NCBI RefSeq assembly: GCF_049200465.1
Contig: NZ_CP120836.1
Coordinates: 2,728,001-2,792,000, forward strand
Source of the DNA: Leptothermofonsia sp049200465
GTDB taxonomy: Bacteria; Cyanobacteriota; Cyanobacteriia; Leptolyngbyales; Leptolyngbyaceae
Direction of reading: 5' to 3'
Length of the DNA stretch: 64,000 bases
Shown here: positions 18,794 to 28,665 of the stretch, one piece after another
Layout: each line of letters starts with the position of its first letter
Numbering within the stretch: the first letter of the stretch is position 1
Made by a program: the position numbers and the translations under genes
The notes under the pieces: generated by a model
The model's database searches: none
The model's input: only the letters and a program-made list of their open reading frames with translations
Told to the model about the DNA's origin: nothing

Positions 18794-20998
18794 TTACGTC
18801 TGATAGTAGTAATGCTTAACAGCCGCCGAGGTGACGCCACTCAAGTTGTTAGCTACCAGTCCCAGAACAGGGATACGGGACAGTCGCAGGGTTTCAATGG
18901 CCTGCATCAACGCGTCGCTGTCAGTTTTGCCTAAGCCTGCTACCAGCACAATTCCATCAGTATGGGCACCCAACAAACAGCTATCTGCCAGGTTGAGAAC
19001 GGGAGGAGCGTCGTAAATGACCAGGTCAAATAGGGTTTGGAAGTGCTCCATCAGGTCTTGCATCCGCTGAGTAGATAGTAGCTTAGCCGGGTCTTGAGAG
19101 ATTTCTCCCGATGTAAGAACAAAGAGATTGTCTGCGCCAAAAGGCAGGATTTGAGGATTATCGGATAGGTCTTCCGATTCTGATCGCCGGAACTGCTGAA
19201 TGACCTGGTTTGGGCGAGCTTTGGTTTCAATTAAATCTCTCAAACCGCGCGTGTTGGGTAGCCCTAGGCGATCGCTGATCCGCGGTTTGCGCATATCAGC
19301 ATCCACCAGCAGAACCCGTTGCCCCATAGATGCAGCAGCTTGAGCCAGGTTAATCGACACCGTTGATTTACCATCTCCCGGCAAGGCAGAGCTGATGACA
19401 AGGGTACTGACGGGTGGATCTGCTCGCAGCAAGCGAATGTTGGCATGAAGCGAACGAAATGCTTCCAGGAAAACTGACGTGGTGCGGGAAGTCGGGCTTT
19501 TGCGGCGACCTCGCACCAGACCTTTTAGTCTGGAAGGTTGGAACAAATGCTTGATCTTGGAAGGTGCTTTGGGTTCTGGCTGCACCGCTTCGTAAAATGG
19601 AATAATCGCCAGGATGGGGAGTTTGAGCCGTTTCTTTAATTCCTGTGTGGAGTGGAAGGTTTTATCCAGTTTTTCAGCCAGCAGGGCAGAGCCCAGTCCG
19701 AGTGCTAACCCTGCCAGGGCGCCAATCAGCAAGTCTCGACCGGTTGAAGTTAGGGGAACTCCAGGGATGGAAGGAGCCGCGATGAGTTGCCAGGGTACTT
19801 CCTGCTGGGCTGACTGAACCTGAAGGTTTTCACGCGTTGCCAGGAAGCGGGTCAAACTCTCAGTAGCAACCTGGAGGTCCCGTTGCAGGTCAGTGTATTG
19901 CCGGGAGGTAACGGGTAAGCGTTTGAATTGCTGGCTCCAGTATCGCTCAGCATCGGCGATCGCCTGTTGCTTTACTTCCAAAAGCTGGAGTTGATTTTCT
20001 ACCTCAGCCAGGCGATTTCCCAAAACCCGGCGGGCCTCCTGACGCAGGAGCGGAATCAGCTTCTGCTTCTGATCTTCAAGTAGTTGCAATGCCAGGTTTC
20101 CATCTTTGAATCGAGCAGACTCGATCGCAATCTTGCCATCGAGTTCCCGAATCTGACCCAAAAGCCCCTGATAGGTACTGGAGGCAGCTAAGGCAGTGAC
20201 AGCTCCCGGCTCTACCGTCAACCCGTCATAAACAGCGCGAGTTTCAGCAATTTGCCTTTGTACTTCCACCTGCTGCTGTTCGAGGGTGGTAATTTGACTG
20301 GATACTCGCTGAGATTGGGAATCCGGGTCGAGGAAGTTATTGCGCTGACGAAAGGTTTGCAACTGCAATTGCAGATTATTCACCCGCTGCTTCACCTTCG
20401 CAATTTGCTTATCTACAAACTGAATCCCCTGCCGCAGGTTGGTCTGTCGCTCTACCTGGCTGTACCTTAAATACCCTTCAGCCACTTCATCCAGAACATA
20501 CTTCACTTTCTGGGGGTCGGAGTCGGTGTAGCGTATCTCCAGGATTTTGGTTCCCTTTGGCTGAGAAATGGTCAGTTTGCCGATAAGTTCGCCATAGCTG
20601 AAGTTGGGGTACTGAGTTTGAATCTGTTTAATGATGGGTTGCATCAACTCCGGACTGCGCAACACTTCAATTTGAGTGGGGTAGTCCAGGGTTGATCGCT
20701 TAGCAGGGTTGGTGTCAGTCAGGTTTTCCAGACTGTTATCAGCTGTAACGGGTTCTACCAGTAGACGAAACCCACTCTGGAAACTCGGTACCTGAGTCAA
20801 CGCCCGATACCACAGGAACCCAGTTACCACGATCGCCACTCCTGCTGCTAGCAACAAGCGGCGGCGAACCGTGCCCATCAAACTTTCTAGATTAAATCCT
20901 TCTTCCTCTTGCCCTGTGTCAAACTGGGAAAAACTTCCTGGTCCGGACATTCCGCTTCCGGACAAGGACTGAAAAGGAAGGTTAGGCTGAGTATCCAT
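18794..20998 (-). CDS. Polysaccharide co-polymerase with C-terminal tyrosine autokinase (Wzc/BY-kinase type)
   Basis: The 734-aa inner-membrane protein controls polymerisation and export of exopolysaccharide. It has a Wzz domain flanked by two membrane helices (LLLAAGVAIVVTGFLWY near residue 50 and LLIGALAGLALGLGSALL near 425). Long coiled-coil segments sit in the periplasm. The cytosolic BY-kinase shows Walker A ALPGDGKSTVSINLAQ, Walker A' VLLVDADMRKP and Walker B LVIYDAPPV. The C-terminus ends HYYYQT, a short tyrosine cluster of the kind that is autophosphorylated. The start lies 2 bp after the stop of the Wza-like gene, so the two form an operon. Confidence 0.92.
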   Translation of the reverse strand: MDTQPNLPFQSLSGSGMSGPGSFSQFDTGQEEEGFNLESLMGTVRRRLLLAAGVAIVVTGFLWYRALTQVPSFQSGFRLLVEPVTADNSLENLTDTNPAKRSTLDYPTQIEVLRSPELMQPIIKQIQTQYPNFSYGELIGKLTISQPKGTKILEIRYTDSDPQKVKYVLDEVAEGYLRYSQVERQTNLRQGIQFVDKQIAKVKQRVNNLQLQLQTFRQRNNFLDPDSQSQRVSSQITTLEQQQVEVQRQIAETRAVYDGLTVEPGAVTALAASSTYQGLLGQIRELDGKIAIESARFKDGNLALQLLEDQKQKLIPLLRQEARRVLGNRLAEVENQLQLLEVKQQAIADAERYWSQQFKRLPVTSRQYTDLQRDLQVATESLTRFLATRENLQVQSAQQEVPWQLIAAPSIPGVPLTSTGRDLLIGALAGLALGLGSALLAEKLDKTFHSTQELKKRLKLPILAIIPFYEAVQPEPKAPSKIKHLFQPSRLKGLVRGRRKSPTSRTTSVFLEAFRSLHANIRLLRADPPVSTLVISSALPGDGKSTVSINLAQAAASMGQRVLLVDADMRKPRISDRLGLPNTRGLRDLIETKARPNQVIQQFRRSESEDLSDNPQILPFGADNLFVLTSGEISQDPAKLLSTQRMQDLMEHFQTLFDLVIYDAPPVLNLADSCLLGAHTDGIVLVAGLGKTDSDALMQAIETLRLSRIPVLGLVANNLSGVTSAAVKHYYYQT

Positions 20999-21000
20999 CG

Positions 21001-23427
21001 TTATAGCCCCAGAAGGAAGAATGGTAAAAGCCGATTGACAGGACCCAGAATGGTATCCAGGGTGTCGGTAAAGCGAGCCAGTCCGGAGCGATTGACAATG
21101 ATAATGTCGTTGTTGCGCAGAATCGGGTTGTTTTTCTCATCAATACCACGCGACAAATCGACTGGCACCGAAACGCGAGTTGCCGTGCCGTTTGGATTCA
21201 GCCGGATCAACTCGACCGTTTTCTTATAGGCGCGTTTGTTGTTAAACCCTCCGGCGGCCAGGATCGCTTGATTAAGCGTGGTATTGGGTGGTACCTGAAC
21301 TGAACCAGGGCTGACAACTTCCCCTACCACATTTACCCGAATTACATCGGGCGCAAAGCTGGCGGTCCCTAACTGGTTTGCCTCTGCTGGATTGATGGCC
21401 GTTGCCGTTGGAATCGTAATCGTGTCGCCCTGTTGCAACACCAGATCCTGGCTCAGATCGCCAGTTTTCAGCATGTCCCACAGATTGAGTGTAATTACCT
21501 GGGGTTCGGTTGAGCGAGTCGTGCGCTTCACCTGAACATTGCGCAGATCGGCGAGGGCTGTAATCCCCCCGGCCTGCTGAATGGCCTGAGTGACCGTTAC
21601 CAGACCACCACTGCTGCCCGTAGCCCCACCGCTACCATCACTGGAACCGCCTGCACCACCGCCGCTGCGGCCCCTGGATAGGACATAAGGTCCGGGACGA
21701 GCAACCTCACCGACGATCGCAATATTCAGGGGTTGGCTGGCGCTAGCAGCAAAGTTAGCGGCGGCTAATTGCGCTCCATCTGCTGGGTTAATTTGGTCAG
21801 CAGCCGGAATAAACACCATATCTCCATCCCGCAGGGTCAAGTCTTGCCGAATGTTACCCGTTTTGAATAAATCCCACAGGTCAACTGTGATGAGTTGGTC
21901 TGTGCCATTGGCCTGCGGACGGCGAACGTAAACCACGTTGGGATTGGCTGACTGAGTAATCCCCCCTGCCTGCTGAATCAGTCGTGTTACTGTGGGAAAT
22001 TTTGCCCCCTCGCCACTGGCAACGGTATAGGAACCAGGTTTACTGATTTCTCCCGCGATCGCCACATTCATTGGGCGTGGGGCCGTCAACGTGACATCTA
22101 CTTTGATGCGCTGGAGCAAGCGGGCATAGCGAGCTGCGATCGCTTTTTCAACCTGGGTTAAGGTCAGTCCCTGTACCCGCAAATCACCAACCAGGTATAG
22201 TTTCAGGTTGCCATTAACCGATACTTGATAATCGCGGCTGTATTCTGGAACCCCAAAAATCTCAACCTTGATGCGATCGCCCGGTCCCAGGGTGTAATCC
22301 TCCTGGGTTGGAGTCAGCGATGTGGCAGGCATCCCCCTGGGCGGCATCGCGCTGGCTTGCTTTAATGGCGTCTGGCCGGGTAATGCCTGAGCTGGTAAAC
22401 CAACAGGCTGGGCGGTTGGGCGATCGGGCAGGTGGGTTGAAGTGGGTGTACTTGCCAGTTGAGCCGCTGGTGCAGATGGGGAAGCCCCCTTCTCCATTGC
22501 CACGGTTTCGGGCGTTGAAATTGCCGAGGCATTGATGGCAGGTTGGGCGGGCAATTCTTTCGCCTTTGCAATCACATCTGCCCGCTGCAACTGAGCATAA
22601 ACAAACTCTGCTGCATCCGCCCGTGTGACCACATCGCTGGGACGCCTGATGCCTGCTACACTTTCTGGGCTGCGCTTAAAGGCGTTGCGCAGCATAATTT
22701 TGAATTCAATATCGGATACCGGGTCATCTGGTCGAAAGGTTCCATTCTGGGATCCGTGGATGACACCCCGCTGCATCAACCCCTCAATTGCCTTCTGGGA
22801 TGGATGGTTTTGAATATCCGGTAGGGTCGCCGCTTTGGCCGCTTGAGTTGACTGCTGCTCTTGTGGTTGGCCGGTTGCGATCGCCCCCTGAGGCAATGGC
22901 TTCTTCACCTCTGACTTTACAGCCTTAGATTTATTCGCCTTGACTGAACGAATTTGGGCTGTAGCCGTACTGGCAACTTTGCTCGCAGATTGCCTCAGGG
23001 TAGCTGACACAAACGCATCAATGGGTAAACTGTCCACATTTACCGATCGCAGCGGTTGATGAATCCTGGGTGCCGGTAATGGAACGGGCAGAGGTTCATT
23101 CGTCGCTAAAACGGGAGTTGGTTCAGCAGAGCGGCTCAACGCCTTAGAAGTTCCAGCGGTGGCTTGCGACTTAGCCAATTTCCCCTTCTGAGCCTTCACA
23201 GGTTGCCCCTTACTAGTTAAGGGCTTAGCTGGTAGGGTTTCTGGCTGGGCAACGGGTTGAGTCAGTTTTGGGTTTGCGATTGGTTGCACCCCCTTCTGGT
23301 CTTCAGCTTCAGAAACTGAACCGACCGTACTGGGAGCAACATTTGCTGTACGAGCTAGCTCCTGAGCAACCAGAGCAGCCAGTGTGCTGAGCGCAACAAC
23401 AGAAAGACGGGAAGTAGTAGACGACAT
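21001..23427 (-). CDS. Wza-like polysaccharide export protein with SLH domain
   Basis: This 808-aa exported protein has an N-terminal hydrophobic segment and a long Ala/Pro/Lys-rich linker. An S-layer-homology-like domain follows (PSQKAIEGLMQRGVIHGSQN, then GTFRPDDPVSDIEF; about residues 205-295). Then come a Poly_export domain (YTLGPGDRIKVEIFGVPEYS) and three SLBB-type repeats (VNVAIAGEISKPG; LNIAIVGEVARPG; IRVNVVGEVVSPG). It forms the outer-membrane or periplasmic export channel for the polysaccharide made by this locus. The SLH domain could anchor it to peptidoglycan-linked polymers. A Gly/Ser-rich stretch separates SLBB 2 from its partner. First gene of the wza-wzc pair. Confidence 0.9.
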   Translation of the reverse strand: MSSTTSRLSVVALSTLAALVAQELARTANVAPSTVGSVSEAEDQKGVQPIANPKLTQPVAQPETLPAKPLTSKGQPVKAQKGKLAKSQATAGTSKALSRSAEPTPVLATNEPLPVPLPAPRIHQPLRSVNVDSLPIDAFVSATLRQSASKVASTATAQIRSVKANKSKAVKSEVKKPLPQGAIATGQPQEQQSTQAAKAATLPDIQNHPSQKAIEGLMQRGVIHGSQNGTFRPDDPVSDIEFKIMLRNAFKRSPESVAGIRRPSDVVTRADAAEFVYAQLQRADVIAKAKELPAQPAINASAISTPETVAMEKGASPSAPAAQLASTPTSTHLPDRPTAQPVGLPAQALPGQTPLKQASAMPPRGMPATSLTPTQEDYTLGPGDRIKVEIFGVPEYSRDYQVSVNGNLKLYLVGDLRVQGLTLTQVEKAIAARYARLLQRIKVDVTLTAPRPMNVAIAGEISKPGSYTVASGEGAKFPTVTRLIQQAGGITQSANPNVVYVRRPQANGTDQLITVDLWDLFKTGNIRQDLTLRDGDMVFIPAADQINPADGAQLAAANFAASASQPLNIAIVGEVARPGPYVLSRGRSGGGAGGSSDGSGGATGSSGGLVTVTQAIQQAGGITALADLRNVQVKRTTRSTEPQVITLNLWDMLKTGDLSQDLVLQQGDTITIPTATAINPAEANQLGTASFAPDVIRVNVVGEVVSPGSVQVPPNTTLNQAILAAGGFNNKRAYKKTVELIRLNPNGTATRVSVPVDLSRGIDEKNNPILRNNDIIIVNRSGLARFTDTLDTILGPVNRLLPFFLLGL

Positions 23428-23605
23428 GAGTCAAAAACCAGTTAAACCTTTGCCAAAACAAACGAGGCTGAATAAGTGTTTAGGAACCGAGCCAGCAACC
23501 TAATCCACTAAAAGGGTTGTTTACTGATACGCGGATCTCAACATTCCATCAGGACAATCAGCAGGGGTAGGCGGGATTTAAGTTGTTAGTGAGTAAGAGT
23601 GGTTA

Positions 23606-23631
23606 TTTTGTGAGTTGAAAACTCACAAAAT
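23606..23631. terminator. Perfect inverted repeat with A/T flanks
   Basis: ATTTTGTGAGTT-GA-AAACTCACAAAAT is a near-perfect hairpin with T and A flanks on both sides. It lies between the Wza-like gene start and a MITE-A copy. It could act as a bidirectional terminator, but no gene ends close to it on either strand. Confidence 0.4.
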
Positions 23632-23746
23632 ATAGCGGTAGTCATTATGGTTAGGACGGGGTGCAGGGGTTCCACCCCTGGCTGGGGGCTTTGCCCCCAC
23701 TCCCTCTTCTAATTCCAATGTCCTAATGCACCCGCGTAGAGCTATA
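23631..23746 (+). repeat. MITE-A copy (reference copy)
   Basis: A 116-bp element beginning TATAGCGGTAGTCATTATGG and ending CCCGCGTAGAGCTATA. The core holds two hairpins, AGGGGTTCCACCCCT and GGGGGCTTTGCCCCC. Ends TATAGC and GCTATA are inverted repeats. Confidence 0.92.
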
Positions 23747-23770
23747 AGTCTTGACAGACCACTACCCAAC

Positions 23771-23804
23771 AAAAAAAGATGGGCAGTTGTTATCTGCCCA
23801 TTTT
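23771..23804 (-). terminator. Rho-independent terminator after the GT4 gene
   Basis: Read on the minus strand, ATGGGCAG-ATAACAA-CTGCCCAT is followed by CTTTTTTT. It lies 34 bp after the stop of the glycosyltransferase at 23838, so it ends that transcript before the MITE-A copy. Confidence 0.85.
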
Positions 23805-23837
23805 GACGAGGATTTGCTGATTCACGTTCCAAAAGCT

Positions 23838-25202
23838 TTAGGAGAGGGGGCCGTTGATGGACGGCTGCGGTGCGATTGAAACAGCCTCTCGCTTCATGAC
23901 TGCCCGGCGTAGAACCACAGAGTATTGTCTGGAAATCACCTCAGGGGTGAAGTGGGATTCCAGATAACGGCGTCCTGCATTGCCTAATCGTTCAGTCAGA
24001 TACTGGTCCGCAGCTAGGCGACGGATGAATTCCGCCAGACCTTGCCCGTCTCCGTTATCAAACGGAGCTCCACATCGCGCGTCATTGATCAACGGGCGCA
24101 AGTAAGAATGGCGTTCACAAATGGCGGCGATCGGTCGTCCCGCTGCAAGCGCTGAATAAAACTTGCTGGGAGCAACCAGTCCTTCCATACCAGGGCTGAT
24201 GCTGACTAAAGAGAGATCGCAAGCTGTGAGTGAATACGGGAGATCGGCTTTGTCCTGATAGGGCAAAAACAGACAGTTGCGCAAACCCAGTCGGTTGACT
24301 TTATTGATGCACAATTGGCGTTTTGCTCCATTCCCAATAAAGACAAATTGAATTGGTTCATTTCGCAACTCAACAGCCGCATCCAGAATGGTGTCAATGT
24401 CATGACAGCGTCCCATATTGCCGGAGTAAAGCACTGTAAACTTTTCAGTTAACTGGTGCTTGTGGGCAAACCAGTTGCGCTCTTTAGGCATTGGTACGAT
24501 CCAGTTTGGATTTGCCCAACTGTGAATGACCGATATCTTGTCAGCCACTTCTGGACATTTGGCAACAATTCGTTCTCTCATTGAGGAACTGAGAACGATA
24601 ATGCCATCTGCCCTTCTCCAAGTACAACGATTGATGAAATCCCAGGCTTTAACGGTCCAATGGCTATTTGGAATGACTCCTAGCCCAACAGCAACGTCGG
24701 GGTAAAGGTCATAAAGGAGACAGATATAGGGAACACCAAATAGCAGGTGTGTAAGGTAGCCCAAAATGGGCAGGAAAGGGGGTGCCGTTGTCAACAGTAA
24801 GACATCCCCACGTCGGATTGGCTTTAGCAGATGTAAGGCAGAGCGAAGCGCAAACATGAGGCCGTTAATGGCTTTTCCCCGGATTCGGTTAGGAAAAAGC
24901 TTCGCGGTGCGCGATCGCCGAACGCACAGTAACCCAGACTCTTCTCTTACCGGGGCAGATGCTTTGCTAAAAGCATATCCTGGTTGTCCAGTAAAGACTT
25001 TCACCTGCATACCCTGATGTTTCAGGTGATTGGCCAGTTCTTCAATTAGTTGCCCGGTCGCAGCAAAGTCAGGTGGGTAAAACTGTGTGAAGATAGAGAG
25101 CCGGAAAAATCTCTCCGGCGGCGACTGTATTGATTGACAGTTTGTCGGTGAAGACCCTGATTTAGTTAAATCCAGCGTTTTTGGTGCGGATTTCTTCACC
25201 AT
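23838..25202 (-). CDS. Family 4 glycosyltransferase (WbuB-like)
   Basis: The 454-aa GT-B fold enzyme has an acceptor-side start FTQFYPPDFAATGQLIEEL and a Gly-rich region ADLLLTTAPPFLP. The donor domain contains VLYSGNMGRCHDIDTILDAA, FVFIGNGAKR and SPGMEGLVAPSKFYSALAAGRP, the usual E-x7-E region being replaced by the WbuB-type LVAPSKFY form. WbuB-like enzymes transfer amino-sugars to a lipid-linked acceptor at the cytosolic membrane face. Sugar identity is unknown. Part of the exopolysaccharide locus. Confidence 0.87.
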   Translation of the reverse strand: MVKKSAPKTLDLTKSGSSPTNCQSIQSPPERFFRLSIFTQFYPPDFAATGQLIEELANHLKHQGMQVKVFTGQPGYAFSKASAPVREESGLLCVRRSRTAKLFPNRIRGKAINGLMFALRSALHLLKPIRRGDVLLLTTAPPFLPILGYLTHLLFGVPYICLLYDLYPDVAVGLGVIPNSHWTVKAWDFINRCTWRRADGIIVLSSSMRERIVAKCPEVADKISVIHSWANPNWIVPMPKERNWFAHKHQLTEKFTVLYSGNMGRCHDIDTILDAAVELRNEPIQFVFIGNGAKRQLCINKVNRLGLRNCLFLPYQDKADLPYSLTACDLSLVSISPGMEGLVAPSKFYSALAAGRPIAAICERHSYLRPLINDARCGAPFDNGDGQGLAEFIRRLAADQYLTERLGNAGRRYLESHFTPEVISRQYSVVLRRAVMKREAVSIAPQPSINGPLS

Positions 25203-25465
25203 TGCAAACTCCTTGAACCTTTGCTGGGATATTTCTTCACAGCTTTACGGGCAGATCCGTCAACATCCGGAGGAGACTTGCAGGGCAGGTTTGAAATTCA
25301 TCCCAGGTTAATACCGGTTTTTAATTGATGAAACTTCGGTGAAGTTAGCGTAATTACAGGAACTGAATTTTGTACAGAGCGTGAAGAAGATCAGAAAGGT
25401 CAGCATCAAAAGATACCCTGAACAGGGCGTAACCGCCTATCTATCTTATTCTTCAACCATACTTT

Positions 25466-25561
25466 TATAGCTGTCGTCAGTTTACTCAGGACATTGGCTT
25501 GAAGGGGGTGTGGGGGCGCAGTCCCCACACCCCCTTTACAAATTAATTATGACTACCTACT
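25466..25561. repeat. MITE-A variant
   Basis: It starts TATAGCTGTCGTCAG, contains CTCAGGACATTGGC and a strong hairpin GGGGGTGTGGGGGC...GTCCCCACACCCCC, and ends ATTATGACTACC. Its start resembles the left border of the local IS630 element (TAGCTGTCATGAGG). Confidence 0.8.
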
Positions 25562-25577
25562 TAGATCGATCTTGCTT

Positions 25578-26180
25578 CTATTCCTCACCGCTATTGCTTG
25601 AAAGTGTTACCCCCTCTTCAGCGAGGGATTGCTTACGTGTGACCAGAGTCCGTTCTTTAATGGGCTGGGCCGGATTCCCGGCATAAATTGTCATAGGGCG
25701 TAGCGATCGCCCCGTGACACTGCCCAGGCACAAAACAGCACCTTTCCCCACTATGACCCCAGGCCCCACCACCGCATTTGCAGCAAGCCAGCTTCCCTGC
25801 TCAACATAGATTGAGGCTGGCACCAGTTTAAAGTCAGGATGCCGCCAGTCGTGGTTACCTGTACAGAGATAAACCCCTTGGGAAATGCAAACATGACTTT
25901 CCACCTTAATAGGGGCCACATTATCTAACCAGGCATTCTCTCCAATCCAAACATAGTCACCCACCATTAGTCGCCAGGGAAACTTCACCTGCACACCTGG
26001 CTTAATGCGTACTCCCCGACCAATCTGTGCTCCAAAGATACGAAGAGTCCAAACTTTCAGAGCAGAAAACGGCAACCAACGACTGCGGACGAGCGGGTCG
26101 CCCAGATAATACCAGGCAAGCTGCTTCCAGAGGGGAGCCCCAGGAGTGTAGTCACCCAGAGTATATTCATCAAGCTGCAT
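25578..26180 (-). CDS. Hexapeptide-repeat O-acetyltransferase (WcaF-like)
   Basis: The 200-aa protein is a left-handed beta-helix acyltransferase of the colanic-acid WcaF group. It has hexapeptide runs (VRIKPGVQVKFPWRLMVGDY; ENAWLDNVAPIKVES; ANAVVGPGVIVGKGAVLCLG) and the conserved TGNHDW loop. It is expected to acetylate a sugar of the repeat unit. The 2OG-oxygenase gene lies 12 bp upstream on the same strand. Confidence 0.87.
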   Translation of the reverse strand: MQLDEYTLGDYTPGAPLWKQLAWYYLGDPLVRSRWLPFSALKVWTLRIFGAQIGRGVRIKPGVQVKFPWRLMVGDYVWIGENAWLDNVAPIKVESHVCISQGVYLCTGNHDWRHPDFKLVPASIYVEQGSWLAANAVVGPGVIVGKGAVLCLGSVTGRSLRPMTIYAGNPAQPIKERTLVTRKQSLAEEGVTLSSNSGEE

Positions 26181-26192
26181 ATCCCTACTCCC

Positions 26193-27035
26193 TTAATGCC
26201 TGTCTTCCTTTCGGTAAAAATGAGGCTTACGAATTCCATGCTTAAAAATCTTGCGGATTCCACTTCGAAGCACAATATCTCCTTGTAGGGCAATATCTCT
26301 CAACGGCTGTTCAGGGCGCCCGCGGAAAGAGGTGATGTGAAAATAGTTCGTTGCCTCTAATGGTTGAGGAGAGAAATAGTAGTTGGACACGCAACATCTC
26401 CGCCCATCGTGTACAACCTTACTCACCGAATGCCAGGACGTTCGATGGGTGACCATTAAGACCAGTCGGTTGAATTTGCTATGGATCACGCGACAGGGTT
26501 GTCTGACTCCCCGATCCCAAAGTTCCAGGTTGCCGCCATACTCCTCTTTCCATCCTGGAGTAACGTAGTACAGCAAATTCATGACTCGATAATTCTGACG
26601 ATCCTTATCGTGGGAGTTATCCAAATGAGGATTCAGGTAGCAACCCTTGTGCATCAAACTGACTCCCCCGGCATAGAGGTATTCATCAGGTAGCAGGTTT
26701 TGAATCCCCGTAATTTTAGAAATAAGTTGAACGACTCTAGGGTCCTGGAATGCATAGATGATTTCTTCCAGGATTGGATGATAACGATTCATCTGCATCC
26801 CAACATACTTATATTCGCGCAGATCTTTAAGCAGCAGCATCTCCGATGGCTCTGGGAACGCAGCATAAATTTCCTCGGCATCGGTTTCAGGCAACAGATT
26901 ATCGACGTAACCACTGGGAATGCGATCGCCCAGTTGAAACGCCCTCTGTAAATCGTCCTGACAGGTAGCGAGACGCGAACAAATTTGATCTGCAAACTCC
27001 CGCCGCGATTTATTCAGATTCACCACGGGTGACAA
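26193..27035 (-). CDS. 2OG-Fe(II) oxygenase (prolyl-4-hydroxylase superfamily)
   Basis: The 280-aa protein shows the iron ligands of a 2-oxoglutarate dioxygenase: HLDNSHD (His and Asp of HxD, about residue 146) and the distal His in THRTSWHSV, followed by RRCCVSNYYF, where the Arg would bind 2-oxoglutarate. YYVTPGWKEEYGGNLELWD is typical of the P4Hc/2OG-FeII_Oxy_3 group. In this locus it may hydroxylate a sugar, lipid or protein of the surface polymer; the substrate cannot be read from sequence. The start is uncertain: TTG at 27035 or GTG at 27026, with no in-frame ATG upstream. Confidence 0.8.
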   Translation of the reverse strand: MSPVVNLNKSRREFADQICSRLATCQDDLQRAFQLGDRIPSGYVDNLLPETDAEEIYAAFPEPSEMLLLKDLREYKYVGMQMNRYHPILEEIIYAFQDPRVVQLISKITGIQNLLPDEYLYAGGVSLMHKGCYLNPHLDNSHDKDRQNYRVMNLLYYVTPGWKEEYGGNLELWDRGVRQPCRVIHSKFNRLVLMVTHRTSWHSVSKVVHDGRRCCVSNYYFSPQPLEATNYFHITSFRGRPEQPLRDIALQGDIVLRSGIRKIFKHGIRKPHFYRKEDRH

Positions 27036-27464
27036 CCATTGAACTTAGAGAATTCAGATTACCAACTTGTAGAAGCCCCTTCAAATACTTTCAGAGAGAT
27101 TATGAAGAATCCGGATGTTAACCTTTAGTGCCAGAATGCAGATTCAGGAGCTATCACACCCATCTACCCCTCCACCTATCCACTTCTGTTACAAATTCAT
27201 GGGGATATACAGATGAAGTTTGGAGGTTGTTTGAAGAAGAATCCTAGGATAAGCCAAAAAAACAATCGGACTAAGATTCCAGCAATACCCTGTTAGGACA
27301 CGGTAATGTGTTCTCGATGTAGAAAAATTATTGTGATTGCTGGTTTACTTCCTCAGGGGCACTCTCTACCATTTGCGCAACTAAGCTGCAACATATGGTG
27401 TTTTTCTATACGTGATTAGTTCATTCCCTGTGTGCAGTGATTCAGTCTCACAAGGTGGAGTTTG
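27036..27464. other. Divergent intergenic region
   Basis: The region between the minus-strand oxygenase and the plus-strand methyltransferase. It is AT-rich with a short pyrimidine repeat (CACCCATCTACCCCTCC near 27157). The methyltransferase has a good ribosome binding site, AAGGTGGAG. No ORF, tRNA or clear promoter was recognised. Confidence 0.5.
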
Positions 27465-28364
27465 ATGTTGGAACAGTTATCCGTTACCCTTCCTCAGTTT
27501 CTTTCGGAACCGGACAATAGTCTTAGCCATTGGGATGGAGACATTCCAATTTTCAAAATACCCAAACTGACTGCCGCCATTCAGGCAAATAGCGAATACT
27601 TTAGCCACCCCGATTGGACGAGGGGTTATCTTAAAGCCTGTCATCGGGATGATATTTTTGTAGACCGCTGGCGAGCAGCGATTGGAAACTGGCAAGGCAA
27701 AATTGTTGTAGATATTGGCTGCGGCCCTGGAAACCTCTATGCAGCGCTACATCCGCATTGCGGCGTACCTCAATTACTCATTGGCGTCGATGTCGCTCTT
27801 GGAGCCTTGAAAGTGGCTCAACAGATTGGGTATGTTCCAGTGCTAGCAGATGCTCAACAGCTTCCCTTTGTCTCAGGTTTTGCAGATATTGTAATGCTCA
27901 ATGCCTCGTTACATCACTGTGACGACATGGCAAAAGTGTTAGCGGAAGCGGCTCGTCTGGTACGCCCAGGTGGAGTTTTGGTTACCGATCACGACCCCCA
28001 ATGTACAGCCTGGAACAACAATTTCATTGCCAGGTTCATCTGGAACGCACGACTACCCATTTACCGATTGATGCGGCGGGGAGGACATGCAACCGCCAGG
28101 GAACAACGTCTCAGCTTGGCAACCGAAGCTCACCACCGGATTGGGGATGGAGTATCCGTTGAACTTTTTCAACAAGTTTTGGAACCGCTTGGCTTTACGG
28201 TCAACCTTTATCCTCATAACATTGCTGGCTCAGAGGTTTTGCGGGGAAACCCTGGTCGGGCAAGTTGGAAGATACGGTTAGCCCAGCGCCTATCCGGAGT
28301 CAATCCCGACGCAAAGGAATCGGCACTACTGCTGATGTGTATTGCAACTCGGCACAAGATGTAG
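27465..28364 (+). CDS. Class I SAM-dependent methyltransferase
   Basis: The 299-aa protein has the SAM-binding motif VVDIGCGPGNLYAALHPHCG (about residues 85-105), the acidic motif VLADAQQLPF and the post-motif DIVMLNASLHHCDDMAKVLA, matching Methyltransf_11/25. ATG at 27465 follows AAGGTGGAG. It is the only plus-strand gene inside the exopolysaccharide locus, so it may be separately regulated. A sugar or lipid target is likely but unproven. Confidence 0.85.
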   Translation: MLEQLSVTLPQFLSEPDNSLSHWDGDIPIFKIPKLTAAIQANSEYFSHPDWTRGYLKACHRDDIFVDRWRAAIGNWQGKIVVDIGCGPGNLYAALHPHCGVPQLLIGVDVALGALKVAQQIGYVPVLADAQQLPFVSGFADIVMLNASLHHCDDMAKVLAEAARLVRPGGVLVTDHDPQCTAWNNNFIARFIWNARLPIYRLMRRGGHATAREQRLSLATEAHHRIGDGVSVELFQQVLEPLGFTVNLYPHNIAGSEVLRGNPGRASWKIRLAQRLSGVNPDAKESALLLMCIATRHKM

Positions 28365-28459
28365 GCAATATAGCGATCCTATTTGAATTGAGAGAAAGGA
28401 TTCCTGCGGAATCCTTTCTCACAAAGCTTCTCAATCTCACGACTGATTTAGGACTGCTA

Positions 28460-28573
28460 TATAGCGGTAGTCATTGTGGTTAGGACGGGGTGCAGGGGTG
28501 GAACCCCCGGCTGGGGGCTTTGCCCCCACTCCTTTCTAATTCCAATGTCCTAATGCACCCGCGTAGAGCTCTA
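28460..28573 (+). repeat. MITE-A copy
   Basis: It starts TATAGCGGTAGTCATTGTGG and ends CCCGCGTAGAGCTCTA. It is followed at 28574-28665 by tandem-like text built on CTCCTGACTGCTGACTCC and CACTTCCC words. Confidence 0.9.
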
Positions 28574-28665
28574 AGTTTTGTGTTTTGAGTTGCCACTTCC
28601 CCGTTCCCTACTTCCCATTTCCCACTCTCGGCTCCTGACTGCTGACTCCTGGCTCCTGGCCCTTG

